This document shows positions 35,722-43,450 of a stretch of 64,000 bases of DNA, one piece after another; positions within the stretch are counted from its first letter, which is position 1; each line of letters opens with the position of its first letter. The position numbers were made by a program, and so were the translations under genes. The notes under the pieces are model-generated. The model had not been told where the DNA came from. It saw nothing but the letters and a program-made list of their open reading frames with translations, and did not search any database. This DNA comes from CF-39 sp035651155. Lineage in GTDB: Bacteria > Chloroflexota > Limnocylindria > P2-11E. The DNA is taken from NCBI GenBank assembly GCA_035651155.1, contig DASRGG010000028.1, positions 124,001 to 188,000 of the forward strand, given 5' to 3'.

Positions 35722-37716
35722 TTAGTCGGCCTCCGCCGCATCGTCGCGGGCGATCTCCGCGCGCGATTTGTCGAGGTACATGCGCTCGTCCGCCGCCGCG
35801 ATGAGCGCGTCGGCCGTCCGCCCGTCCGCGGGGAACCACGCGATGCCGAAGGACACGCGCGGGACGGGGTGTTCGGCGCCCGCCCAGTGATAGGTCTCCT
35901 CGCGGAGCCGCGCGCTCATGCGGCCGACGAGCGCCTGCGCCGGCAGGACGCCGGTCCGCGGCAGCAGGATGACGAACTCGTCGCCGCCGAAGCGCGCGAC
36001 CACATCTTCCGCGCGGACCGACTCGCGCATGACCCGCGCGATCCTGATGAGCACCTCGTTGCCGGCGAGGTGGCCGGCCGTGTCGTTCACCGACTTGAGA
36101 CCGTCGACGTCGCAGAGCACCACCGCGAGGATGTCGCCGTGGCGCGTGGCGGCGTGAATCTCGCCCTCGAGCCGCTCCATGAGGCTGCGCCGGTTCATGA
36201 CGCCGGTCAGGTCGTCGTCGTGCGCGAGTCGGTGGGTCTCCGTGAGGAGGCGGGCGTTCGCGATCGCGATCGCGGCCTGCGCGGCATACAGGCGCACGAG
36301 CCGCTGGGTCTCGCTCGAGAAGCGGCGCGGCTCCGCCGAATACGCGGCCAGCGTGCCGATGACCTCGCCGTGCGCCACGAGCGGGATCGCGACCGCGGAC
36401 TTGATCACGTCGTGGAGCGCGGGCGTGCTGTGGGTGTGTTCCGAGTAGCGCTCGGCCACGACGAGGTCGCGCGTCTCGAGCGCCGCGAGCGAGATGCCCG
36501 CCAGGGGCTCGCCGACGGAGTCGCGCAGCTGCGGCAGGCCGCCCTTGTGCAGCGCGCGGATGATGAAGCGCCGATCCGGCTCGGCGAGGGCCAGCATCGC
36601 GCCGTCGGTGCGGGAGAGGCTCGTCGCCTGTTCGACGACGAGCCGTAGCAGATCCTCGAGCGAGCGCTCGCCGGCGGCCGCCAGACCGACCTCGTACAGC
36701 GCTTCGAACTGCCGCGCGCGGCGACCCTCCAGCTCCCCGAGCTGGAAGTTCGCGTAGAGGGCGAGGCCGGCACGGGCCGCGAGCACGAGCGTGATGAGCG
36801 CGACCGTGCGCGTCACGATCTCCTCGGTCTTGCGGTTCTCGGACACGACGACGAGGACCGCGGTCACGACGGCGACTGCCGCCGGGAGCGTCATCCGCGC
36901 GAACTGCCGGACGCCGTGCGACGCCCTGCCCATGGGCAGCTGCTTGCCGCGGTCCTCGATCGAGGAGGTCGCGGCGAGGCCGATCGCGAGGAGCCCGGAC
37001 ATCCAGAGCGGGTCGACGAGCGATCCGCTCTCGAACGTCCCGTGCAGGTACTGCGGAAGGGACAGCGCGTACGCCAGGGCCGTCATGCCGACGCCGACGA
37101 CGAGCCACGCGTTCGCGCGGCGCGGGGCGTCGAGCGGGGCCGCGAGCAGCGCGGACAGCGCCGCCGCGGCGGCCGCAGCGTACAGGATCGTGTAGAGGAG
37201 CACCGTCGTCGCGCCGGCGGGATCGACATCCATCTCGTTCACGAAGATGTCTTGCACGGTGAACGCCATCGCGGCGACCACGACGAGCACCACCGATCCG
37301 GCGTCGAGGAGCAGCGCGTAGACCGCGAAGCGGTCTACGCGCAGGAACGCGATGAAGCCACAGCCGAAGAGCACCGCGGCGAAGAGCGCGGCCGCGTCGG
37401 CGATGTTGGGGCTGTCGAAGGGCACCTCGGCGATGAGGAAGAGCGACCGCAGGAGCATGCCGGACATCCACGCCGTCACGCCCGCGCCGATGAAGAGCCA
37501 CGGCAGCCGCTCGCGTCGGTGCGAGGCGGCGGCCGCCTGCCCGACGCGGCCGACGGCGCCGAGCGCGAACCCCAGCGAGCCGAGCGCCGCGACCGCGGAC
37601 CGCTGCCAGCCGGGCGAAGCCGCGAGCTCGAGCGCGAAGGCGGCCGCGAGACCGGCAAGGCCGAGGGCGAGCTGCTGGTCCGACCCGCGCGTGAGCGCGC
37701 GCCGCAGTGCGGTCAT
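35722..37716 (-). CDS. Membrane GAF-GGDEF diguanylate cyclase
   Basis: 664 residues. The N-terminal half has about eight or nine membrane helices (residues 15-310). A GAF domain follows (about 345-490; YEVGLAAAGERSLEDLLRLV ... AIPLVAHGEVIGTLAAYS), then a complete GGDEF domain: DDLTGVMNRRSL, LCDVDGLKSVNDTAGH and RFGGDEFVILLPR. RAED five residues before GGDEF is an inhibitory c-di-GMP site, so product inhibition is expected. It makes c-di-GMP under control of the membrane and GAF modules. A long inverted repeat sits just upstream of its start. Confidence 0.9.
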   Translation of the reverse strand: MTALRRALTRGSDQQLALGLAGLAAAFALELAASPGWQRSAVAALGSLGFALGAVGRVGQAAAASHRRERLPWLFIGAGVTAWMSGMLLRSLFLIAEVPFDSPNIADAAALFAAVLFGCGFIAFLRVDRFAVYALLLDAGSVVLVVVAAMAFTVQDIFVNEMDVDPAGATTVLLYTILYAAAAAAALSALLAAPLDAPRRANAWLVVGVGMTALAYALSLPQYLHGTFESGSLVDPLWMSGLLAIGLAATSSIEDRGKQLPMGRASHGVRQFARMTLPAAVAVVTAVLVVVSENRKTEEIVTRTVALITLVLAARAGLALYANFQLGELEGRRARQFEALYEVGLAAAGERSLEDLLRLVVEQATSLSRTDGAMLALAEPDRRFIIRALHKGGLPQLRDSVGEPLAGISLAALETRDLVVAERYSEHTHSTPALHDVIKSAVAIPLVAHGEVIGTLAAYSAEPRRFSSETQRLVRLYAAQAAIAIANARLLTETHRLAHDDDLTGVMNRRSLMERLEGEIHAATRHGDILAVVLCDVDGLKSVNDTAGHLAGNEVLIRIARVMRESVRAEDVVARFGGDEFVILLPRTGVLPAQALVGRMSARLREETYHWAGAEHPVPRVSFGIAWFPADGRTADALIAAADERMYLDKSRAEIARDDAAEAD

Positions 37717-37756
37717 CGCGCGAAAAAGGCTACGACCCCTCGGTAGCGTGGCGAGA

Positions 37757-37824
37757 GGCCCACGCGTCCTCCCCCGGGGGGCGGCGATGCCTCCTACCCC
37801 GCGAGGGGGAGGACGCAGAGGGCC
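37757..37824. repeat. Long interrupted inverted repeat upstream of the GGDEF gene
   Basis: Inner arms GCGTCCTCCCCC (37764-37775) and GGGGGAGGACGC (37805-37816) are a perfect 12-bp match; outer arms GGCCC (37757-37761) and GGGCC (37820-37824) extend it across short unpaired spacers. The loop is 29 bases. It begins 41 bases upstream of the GGDEF start and lies before the mobile-element boundary. It could be a leader hairpin, an operator or a terminator without a T-run; it does not match a c-di-GMP riboswitch. Confidence 0.7.
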
Positions 37825-37950
37825 ACATCACCGGCCCGAGATACGCGCGGAGGGGCGGCGGGAGGACCGACGCCGCACGAGCACGGTGAACGGCGGATAC
37901 GCGCGCTCCTCTGTGTCCGCTGTGTCCGCGCGTCGTCGGAGAGCCGCCGT

Positions 37951-37963
37951 GTGAGCCAGAAGG
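37951..37963 (+). repeat. Probable left attachment site (attL)
   Basis: GTGAGCCAGAAGG matches 12 of 13 bases of the attR copy at 60745-60757. It continues as ATTCAAACCCA after an 8-base gap, loosely echoing the tRNA T-arm (ATTCGAACCCA). Coincides with the composition boundary. Confidence 0.65.
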
Positions 37964-38117
37964 AAACTTATTCAAACCCAGGAGTACCAAAAGTTCGGAG
38001 AACACCCGGCTCCTAGACATCCTGTTGGCCAACTGCGATGAGCTGGAGAGGCTGATCCGGCTAGATAAGGAGCTTCCAAGGTCGAAAAAGGGTCAGAAGC
38101 CGGCAGTTAACTCCTGA
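37953..38117 (+). other. Start-less coding fragment: probable recombinase C-terminus in the excised circle
   Basis: An open frame of 54 codons with no usable ATG or GTG. It begins at the attL repeat (EPEGNLFKPRSTKSSENTRL) and runs through LLDILLANCDELERLIRLDK to a TGA at 38115. The composition looks coding (mixed charged/hydrophobic, not Arg/Ala-rich shadow). If attL and attR are joined at GTGAGCCAG, the serine recombinase frame (LNSVLTGEP) continues directly into this frame, giving about 554 residues. On the chromosome it is an untranslated fragment. Confidence 0.6.
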
Positions 38118-38120
38118 CCC
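38090..38120. repeat. 31-base palindrome, copy 1 (terminator-like)
   Basis: GGGTCAGAAGC ... ACTCCTGACCC. On the minus strand it is followed by TTTTTCGACC, so it can serve as a Rho-independent terminator for the gene ending at 38174. It shares its 11-base left arm and its total length with copy 2 at 38870. Confidence 0.7.
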
Positions 38121-38173
38121 CGCGGGCGGAAGGAATGATCTCGCCTCTTCCACCCAGTCTCTAGCGGCACCTC

Positions 38174-38686
38174 TCAGGCGGCACCTTCAGAACGGGACCC
38201 TCGCCACTGGAGAAGACCGAGAAGGATCGAACGCGATTCGACCTTCTTTGAGCTCTCCACCTCGTACATGACGGGTGAGTGCTTGCCGATCCAGTAGACG
38301 TGGCGCGCACGGGTGCAACGGAACTCGTTCGGCCGGATGTAGGTCGTGCCTGGATCGAAACGGCGATCAGCGACTGCCTTCTTACCGAGAGAGAACCCTC
38401 TCTTCTCGGCGAAGGAGCTGCCACGCCAGACTTGCTCGATCAAAGATCCGCACGGTTCGCCGCCCTTGCGGGTCTTCCTCATGCACACGAGGACCCTGTA
38501 CGAATAGTCCGGCCCGTATTCGCCTGGGTGCGGAACTCCGCCTGATCCTCCCTTTCGCCAGCCCTTCCTGCCATCAAGGCGAAGGAAAATGAGCTTCAGG
38601 TGCCTCTTGTGGCGCCGTCCTCGTGCTGCGAGGAACTTCTTGCCGAATATCCTGCGCATTTGCTCAGGAGTTACGACTTTGATCAT
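38174..38686 (-). CDS. Hypothetical basic protein
   Basis: 170 residues, strongly basic, Lys/Arg-rich N-terminus (IFGKKFLAARGRRHKRHLKL). One possible metal site (CMRKTRKGGEPCG) and later FRCTRARHVYWIGKHSP. Start ATG 38686 follows GAGAGAGG. It looks nucleic-acid binding, but no family is recognised. Bracketed by two near-identical 31-base palindromes, one on each side. Lower GC than the chromosome. Confidence 0.65.
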   Translation of the reverse strand: MIKVVTPEQMRRIFGKKFLAARGRRHKRHLKLIFLRLDGRKGWRKGGSGGVPHPGEYGPDYSYRVLVCMRKTRKGGEPCGSLIEQVWRGSSFAEKRGFSLGKKAVADRRFDPGTTYIRPNEFRCTRARHVYWIGKHSPVMYEVESSKKVESRSILLGLLQWRGSRSEGAA

Positions 38687-38869
38687 TACCTCTCTCCCTC
38701 TGTTCTTCTTCCGCGACTCAATCGGTAAAGCCGGCTGGGTCTCAAAAGAAGATGGGGAGCAGAGAGACTAGTAGCCAGGCATTTTACCGCGAAGCCTGAG
38801 CGGAATCAAGCTCTTTGAGATTGATGGCGACCGCCGGGAAGTGAAGTCAACGTCCACCCAAAGGAAATG

Positions 38870-38900
38870 GGTCAGAAGCGCGGTGTGAGCTTCTGACCCT
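38870..38900. repeat. 31-base palindrome, copy 2
   Basis: GGGTCAGAAGC / GCTTCTGACCC, a perfect 11-bp inverted repeat with a 9-base loop, 11 bases after the stop of the minus-strand DUF402 gene. The minus strand continues ATTTCCTTTGG, a weak T-tract. Either a terminator or a REP-like mobile palindrome; copy 1 is at 38090. Confidence 0.7.
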
Positions 38901-38911
38901 TGACGTACTTG

Positions 38912-39559
38912 CTATCCAGACTCGCTGTGCACTCGGTCGGTAGCTCGCGGATATGCCCAGACCCGACGATCCCATTGAGCGGGTGGCTCGTTATTCCAGT
39001 TCTCCGGGAGTACTGGGTTCGTCCAAGCGGGATCAGGTAGCCACGCGTCCCAGCCATCTGAAAAAGGCGAACTCCGCGACTCGACTGCAGCGATGACGGA
39101 CTCCGCCTCGCGCATGACTTCCGCTGCGAGCTCGGCCGAGAAATCGCCGTCGTGGACCTGCCGGTCGAAGAGCTCTTTGTCCTTCCACGACCAACTCCAA
39201 TCTGGCGCTACGACAACATCGAGAGAGTGGTCGTTCGTATCGAAGCCGATGGACGTCCGGCGAAACGGCTCCTCCAGGTTGACGTAGTAGCCGAGGAACG
39301 TGTCCGCTGGCGGCTGCCACGAAAGCCAAACGGAGTGCGCACGACCGGGAAACATGAGCCGCAGCGTTCTGTACCACCACTGCGCGTCGACAAGAGCGCC
39401 CTGCCGCCATCTCTTATGCGGCGTGTTCTCGGGTAGGTAGAGGGCGACCAGATCCTTACGGTCTTCGACGACGAGTGCGCCCCAACTCATCCCTGGACGA
39501 CCATCGCGGGTGATGTATCTGAGAACCACGGTCTCGCCGCGTGCGAAGTGTCTACTCAC
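38912..39559 (-). CDS. DUF402-family protein
   Basis: 215 residues, GTG start. Features of DUF402/FomD-like proteins: GETVVLRYITRDGRP, LGYYVNLEEPFRRT, FDTNDHSLDVVVAPDWSWSW, KDKELFDRQV. Members of this fold hydrolyse nucleoside di-/triphosphates or related phosphates with the conserved Asp/Glu residues; the substrate here is unknown. Cargo gene of the element, with palindrome copy 2 just after its stop. Confidence 0.7.
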   Translation of the reverse strand: MSRHFARGETVVLRYITRDGRPGMSWGALVVEDRKDLVALYLPENTPHKRWRQGALVDAQWWYRTLRLMFPGRAHSVWLSWQPPADTFLGYYVNLEEPFRRTSIGFDTNDHSLDVVVAPDWSWSWKDKELFDRQVHDGDFSAELAAEVMREAESVIAAVESRSSPFSDGWDAWLPDPAWTNPVLPENWNNEPPAQWDRRVWAYPRATDRVHSESG

Positions 39560-39672
39560 GAGGCAATTCGGCTTGCGCAGTCACTTTCGTCTCTCCTCTT
39601 CGTTGTGGTTGAACTCTCGCATTGAGTTTCGCCCTTTCGGACTCACCAGTTGGGGCACACACAAAGGACTTC

Positions 39673-39705
39673 GGCTGGCTCGCGCGTATGCGTAGAGAGC
39701 CAGCC
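39673..39705 (-). terminator. Hairpin immediately after a small cargo gene
   Basis: Perfect 9-bp stem GGCTGGCTC / GAGCCAGCC with a 15-base loop, touching the stop codon of the gene ending at 39706. The minus strand continues GAAGTCCTTTG, so termination would be weak. Confidence 0.5.
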
Positions 39706-39984
39706 TTAATACTCCTCTGGGAGCAGAAGCGTCGTCACCGATCGATCTGCTTCGGTGATGATCCAGAGCTTCTCGCCGCTCTTCAGCCGGTAGGCCGAGA
39801 CCAGACGAAAGCCTTCACGAAGCGAGAGTTCGTTCTCACGCTTGTCCTCGTCACCCAGCTCGCCCCAGTCGCCTGCGGCGTGCCGGTACAGGAAGTGGAA
39901 CGGCTCTTCGCTCGATTCTTCGAGGGCTCTAAGGGCCCCCGGCGTGGCGACGATTACTCCCAGGGAGAACTTCGGCGAGGTCAT
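39706..39984 (-). CDS. Conserved hypothetical, plasmid-associated
   Basis: 92 residues: FSLGVIVATPGALRALEE, RHAAGDWGELGDEDKRENEL, GFRLVSAYRLKSGEKLWIIT, TLLLPEEY. I recognise this pattern as a small conserved protein common on plasmids and integrative elements; its function is unknown. GGGAG lies 7 bases before the ATG. Head of the group read leftward in the element's outer left arm. Confidence 0.75.
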   Translation of the reverse strand: MTSPKFSLGVIVATPGALRALEESSEEPFHFLYRHAAGDWGELGDEDKRENELSLREGFRLVSAYRLKSGEKLWIITEADRSVTTLLLPEEY

Positions 39985-40020
39985 CGCCGTTCTCCCTCTC
40001 GGCGCGAAGCGCCGGCCTAG

Positions 40021-40314
40021 TTAGTCGCGAGTTCCATCCGGTCCGCCGATCACGACACCTTCGTCGTCATAGATCCGTCCACACTCGTTGCAGCGCAGGT
40101 TGACCTTGGCACCGCCGCGCGGTGCAGCTACTTCGAGTTGTTCCCACGACCCGCCTCGCGAGTCGGTCCGCCCGCAGACACAAATCCAGGAGTCGCATTT
40201 GCTGAGATCGTCGCCGTGGGCGTCATGGAACGCAGCGGAGTCGGCGAACTCTCGACGCGCGCGCTCGGTCTTGCGATCTTCTGTCATCCAGCTGCAAGCC
40301 GCGCGCTCGATCAT
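40021..40314 (-). CDS. Small putative zinc-ribbon protein
   Basis: 97 residues from the ATG at 40314, chosen for the strong GAAAGGAGAAGGCG before it. The C-terminal half has CVCGRTDSRGG and LRCNECGRIYDDEG, four or five Cys in a zinc-ribbon-like spacing. No known family. Between the DUF3800 gene and the plasmid-type small gene, same strand. Confidence 0.6.
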   Translation of the reverse strand: MIERAACSWMTEDRKTERARREFADSAAFHDAHGDDLSKCDSWICVCGRTDSRGGSWEQLEVAAPRGGAKVNLRCNECGRIYDDEGVVIGGPDGTRD

Positions 40315-40393
40315 CGCCTTCTCCTTTCTTTGTAGACATGTCATCTCACATCTCGACTCCGGAACGCAAGGGATCAAAGTGCATCAGCCTGAA

Positions 40394-41227
40394 TCAAGTT
40401 CGGAGGAAGTCTGGCGTCAGCTCTCGTAACAGCTGTCGTGGCGCGTTCAGCGGACTGCGGGGTAGACGCTTCGCTGCGGGTAGCAGGAGAGGACGAAGCT
40501 GCTGCCACGCTGCATCAATGTCGGCGGCCTCACCCACATACGACTCCGGCCGCCCTGTCGCGAGCGCGGCTTTCCGCTGGACGAAGAAACAGATGAAGTC
40601 AGCGACTTGGATGAGGGGCGCCTGAGACGAGTCCACGAACAGTGCGGTGTCCAGGATCATCGAAAGCTCGTCGTGGCGTGCCAAGAAATCAATGGCCCAG
40701 TCAGGCGGCGTCGCCACCAAGCGCGCGATCTCGTGCTGTTCTGCCGTCTCATGCCGGTCGAAAAGCAGCAGCGCGCATTTCTTCTGCCGGTCGCTCGCAC
40801 TTGGTCCGTAGTTTTGAAGGTGCACTTGTAGCGCGATGTGGACGGAGGCGATGGTCCGCGCTCGATGGTTCGGCGCCGTCCCAGCGGCACGCCGCGCGAG
40901 AAAGTCGGCGATGTCGATAGCGCTGACGGCGACCTTGTGTCTCCGCTCCGCAAGCCACGCGAGGATCAGTGCGCGCGCCTGAGCCCGCGCCACCGCTGGC
41001 GTAGGGGCCGCCCAGGCACCACGGCCTCGAAACAGGTCAGAGCCCTTCAGTTCGGAAACGGGACGACCGGCTAGCTCCGCGAGATCCTCAAGCAGCGCTG
41101 CGTACTCGCGTCTCGTGCGACTTCCGGTATACGAGTTGACCAGGACGGCCGCGACAACGAGGACCGGCTGATTCTGGTCGAATTGATCACCGGACTGGCC
41201 GCTCTCGTCGCCGTAGACAAGGAACAT
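40394..41227 (-). CDS. DUF3800 protein
   Basis: 277 residues. Hallmarks of DUF3800: N-terminal FLVYGDESGQSG, mid-protein LLFDRHE, and C-terminal APLIQVADFICFFVQRK. The fold is related to RNase H-like nucleases with Asp/Glu metal ligands (family knowledge), and genes of this family are frequent in defence islands and prophages. Last member of the restriction-linked operon, 44 bases after the preceding gene. Confidence 0.8.
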   Translation of the reverse strand: MFLVYGDESGQSGDQFDQNQPVLVVAAVLVNSYTGSRTRREYAALLEDLAELAGRPVSELKGSDLFRGRGAWAAPTPAVARAQARALILAWLAERRHKVAVSAIDIADFLARRAAGTAPNHRARTIASVHIALQVHLQNYGPSASDRQKKCALLLFDRHETAEQHEIARLVATPPDWAIDFLARHDELSMILDTALFVDSSQAPLIQVADFICFFVQRKAALATGRPESYVGEAADIDAAWQQLRPLLLPAAKRLPRSPLNAPRQLLRELTPDFLRT

Positions 41228-41271
41228 CGCGATGATTCTTGCTCTTGGTGTCTATCTCTGGGACGCACGCG

Positions 41272-41907
41272 TCAGTGCCCGAACGCCATGTCCTCATCGA
41301 ACCGCCAGTTGGTCGCGAGCTTGGCGAGCGGATAGAGCTTCCAGCCGAGACGCCGCGCCACGAGATAAGCAAGCACGGCCTCTTCGACCGAAAACAGGTG
41401 CGTTCCGAGCGGGTGGTCGTAGCGATGCTTGGCGTCGTTGTTTAGTGTTTTGAAACGCTGCAACTGACCCCAGGTCACGTCATCAATTTCGGGCTTGAGG
41501 CGACGGAGCAGAGCGTCACCGAAGGGAAGGAAGGGAACGTGTCCGATTCGCTTTAGGAGCCCCTCGAGATGGGCGCCGCTGTGCTCAACGATCGATCGAG
41601 TGCGCCACTCGATCTCCCCGATCTCTCCGCAGAGGAAGTCGACCATGCAGTACTGGAGCGGCTTGAAGATGTCGCGGTCTGCGACCTCGCAACGGGTGAT
41701 GCCCCACCGAGGGATACCAAGTGTTCCGGGGGCGTTCGGCCGATTGTCGGCAATGCGGCTCAGGCTCGGTCCCGGAAAGGAATCGTCGAATTCCTGCAGA
41801 GCCTCAACATCCAACGGGTTTGACGAGGCGATCGGGATGAGCCTCTCCCATTCGTCTTCGGAGTGGAGTTCGATCGCGAGGTCGGCCAAGAGAGTGAAGG
41901 TGGACAT
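41272..41907 (-). CDS. Unknown protein in the restriction-linked operon
   Basis: 211 residues; the ATG directly follows the HNH gene's stop. Mostly soluble. The C-terminal third (FKTLNNDAKHRYDHPLGTHL, then FSVEEAVLAYLVARRLGWKL) has an N-x-A-K-H helix followed by an amphipathic helix, suggestive of a small HEPN-type or regulatory helical domain, but I do not recognise the family. Confidence 0.6.
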   Translation of the reverse strand: MSTFTLLADLAIELHSEDEWERLIPIASSNPLDVEALQEFDDSFPGPSLSRIADNRPNAPGTLGIPRWGITRCEVADRDIFKPLQYCMVDFLCGEIGEIEWRTRSIVEHSGAHLEGLLKRIGHVPFLPFGDALLRRLKPEIDDVTWGQLQRFKTLNNDAKHRYDHPLGTHLFSVEEAVLAYLVARRLGWKLYPLAKLATNWRFDEDMAFGH

Positions 41908-42288
41908 CTACTGGTGTGGTTCGCGTTGGTGGATCTTCTCGTGGCAGGCTCGGTGGAGGAGAACCGTATTTCCGGCGACGTAACCCTGATGCCTGGCGAA
42001 CATACGCAGTCTCTTGTGGACGTCGCGCCCCTTAGGTGTGTCGAGGTCCTTCCCGCACTCCGGACAAACTCCGCCTTGCGCGCGGAAAAGCTGCTCGCGG
42101 ACTTTGGTCTGGTCGACCATGTTGCGGTTGATCGAAGAGAGCTCAAGGCGCCATGAGAGGTACCAATACGTTTCCTCATCGCCGCCGGACCACTTCACAA
42201 GCATTCCTTCGACCTCAGACAGGAACGGCTTCTCAAGACTCTTCAGTCGCTCAGCAACTTCAGCCTTCCGCCATGTCTCGGGCATCAC
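41908..42288 (-). CDS. HNH-type endonuclease protein
   Basis: 126 residues. The C-terminal half is an HNH domain: VCPECGKDLDT, RDVHKRLRMF, then GNTVLLHRACHEKIH (the Asn-His core with a second Cys/His pair). The N-terminal half is helical and unknown. Twenty bases separate it from the upstream gene, in the same operon. Likely a metal-dependent nickase/nuclease that contributes to defence. Confidence 0.75.
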   Translation of the reverse strand: MMPETWRKAEVAERLKSLEKPFLSEVEGMLVKWSGGDEETYWYLSWRLELSSINRNMVDQTKVREQLFRAQGGVCPECGKDLDTPKGRDVHKRLRMFARHQGYVAGNTVLLHRACHEKIHQREPHQ

Positions 42289-42307
42289 GCGCCTCCAGGA
42301 GCGTCAT

Positions 42308-43438
42308 CTACACGGGCAGCCGCGGATAAGCAACTAGTTCGTCGTACAACACCTGCGCGGCACGCATGAAGTCATCGAAGTAGGTCTCGACGACGAACTG
42401 ATAGACGTCGCCTGACCTCAGTAGACCGCACGGCGCGGGCCCGAGCATGGCCACTTCGCAATTGCCTTTCGCGCTGAACTCATGGGCGAAGCCGTTGCGG
42501 TAGATGTTGTAAATCCGCTCGGGGCGAATTGCGGCTTCAAAGTCGCGGTACGCAGGTCCCATCGAATGAAGAAAGGCGAGAAAGTTCTTCTCGCCTTGAC
42601 CGGGTCTAGGTTTGTCCCGTTCACTGACGCCGCGACGACCGGTCTTGAACGCGCCCAGGTACTCCGTGTAGCAGAGGAGACCGAGCGCTGACAGGTAGTT
42701 ACCTCCACCAGCGTGGGGACCCGCACTCTCGCCGCGATCCTCAGCCTCCTTCGTCCGTCTGGCGTGATAGATCTCGCGCGTGATGTCACCCTTGATGAAG
42801 CCGAAGACCGCCAGATCGAAGAGTTCCTTGATGCGGTCGCCATCGTTTGGAGCTGAGCGCTCGCGATGGTCATCGATGTCGACCGCACCGTGCGCCGCAA
42901 TCAGTCCTTCCTCAACGAGGCGGCGGCGCAAATCCGTGTCGACCTCAGGAGGAGCGCTGCTCGCGTATTTCGCCGCTTCAGCGAGCCGATCGGCCGGAAT
43001 CTCGGTCTTCCAGTAGCGGACGGCATTCTCAACATTCCATGGCCACGGGAAGTCGTATTTGAGATCCGTCCAAATGGCGGCATCTAGTTTCTTCTCACGC
43101 ACCCAGTTGCGAATGCCTTCCCATGGCACACCCTCGCGAGATCGATGTCGCTGCGCATCAGCGGCCACGACGTAGCCGATCTTGCCGGCGCTGCAGCCCT
43201 CGCGGCACGCGAGGTCGGAGATTGCTTCGTCCAGCTCGTCAAAATGGCTGAGGGCATATCGCGTCGGAACCGTCCGTGTGTGCCGCTCATCGATGACGTA
43301 TGTGAGATGCCCGTGACCCGACGACAGGCGGGACAGCTCAATCGGAAGCGCGGGACCGTCTCTCTGCCAGTCCCCATCGATCTTGAGGTCACCGCGGTCC
43401 CATACGAGTGATCCCCACGCGAGGATCGCGATCCTCAT
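42308..43438 (-). CDS. Cyclotransferase-like N-domain with HEPN-like C-domain
   Basis: 376 residues. The N-terminus (IAILAWGSLVWDRGDLKI, LPIELSRLSSGHGHLTYVID) resembles the gamma-glutamylcyclotransferase/AIG2-like fold with its xGSL turn. The C-terminal part is helical and contains YNIYRNGFAHEF: RNGFAH is an R-N-x3-H signature as in HEPN ribonucleases (about Arg314/His319). The pairing is unusual. It starts 12 bases after the helicase stop, strongly suggesting co-translation. Domain assignments are by eye. Confidence 0.6.
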   Translation of the reverse strand: MRIAILAWGSLVWDRGDLKIDGDWQRDGPALPIELSRLSSGHGHLTYVIDERHTRTVPTRYALSHFDELDEAISDLACREGCSAGKIGYVVAADAQRHRSREGVPWEGIRNWVREKKLDAAIWTDLKYDFPWPWNVENAVRYWKTEIPADRLAEAAKYASSAPPEVDTDLRRRLVEEGLIAAHGAVDIDDHRERSAPNDGDRIKELFDLAVFGFIKGDITREIYHARRTKEAEDRGESAGPHAGGGNYLSALGLLCYTEYLGAFKTGRRGVSERDKPRPGQGEKNFLAFLHSMGPAYRDFEAAIRPERIYNIYRNGFAHEFSAKGNCEVAMLGPAPCGLLRSGDVYQFVVETYFDDFMRAAQVLYDELVAYPRLPV

Positions 43439-43450
43439 CTGAGGCTCGCC

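Noticed and set aside
35722..37900. c-di-GMP riboswitch in front of the GGDEF gene
   Set aside because: The inverted repeat there does not contain the conserved GEMM-I or GEMM-II core sequences.
38174..38686. REP-associated (RAYT) transposase between the two palindromes
   Set aside because: The 170-residue protein lacks the HUH motif and the catalytic Tyr helix of Y1 transposases.
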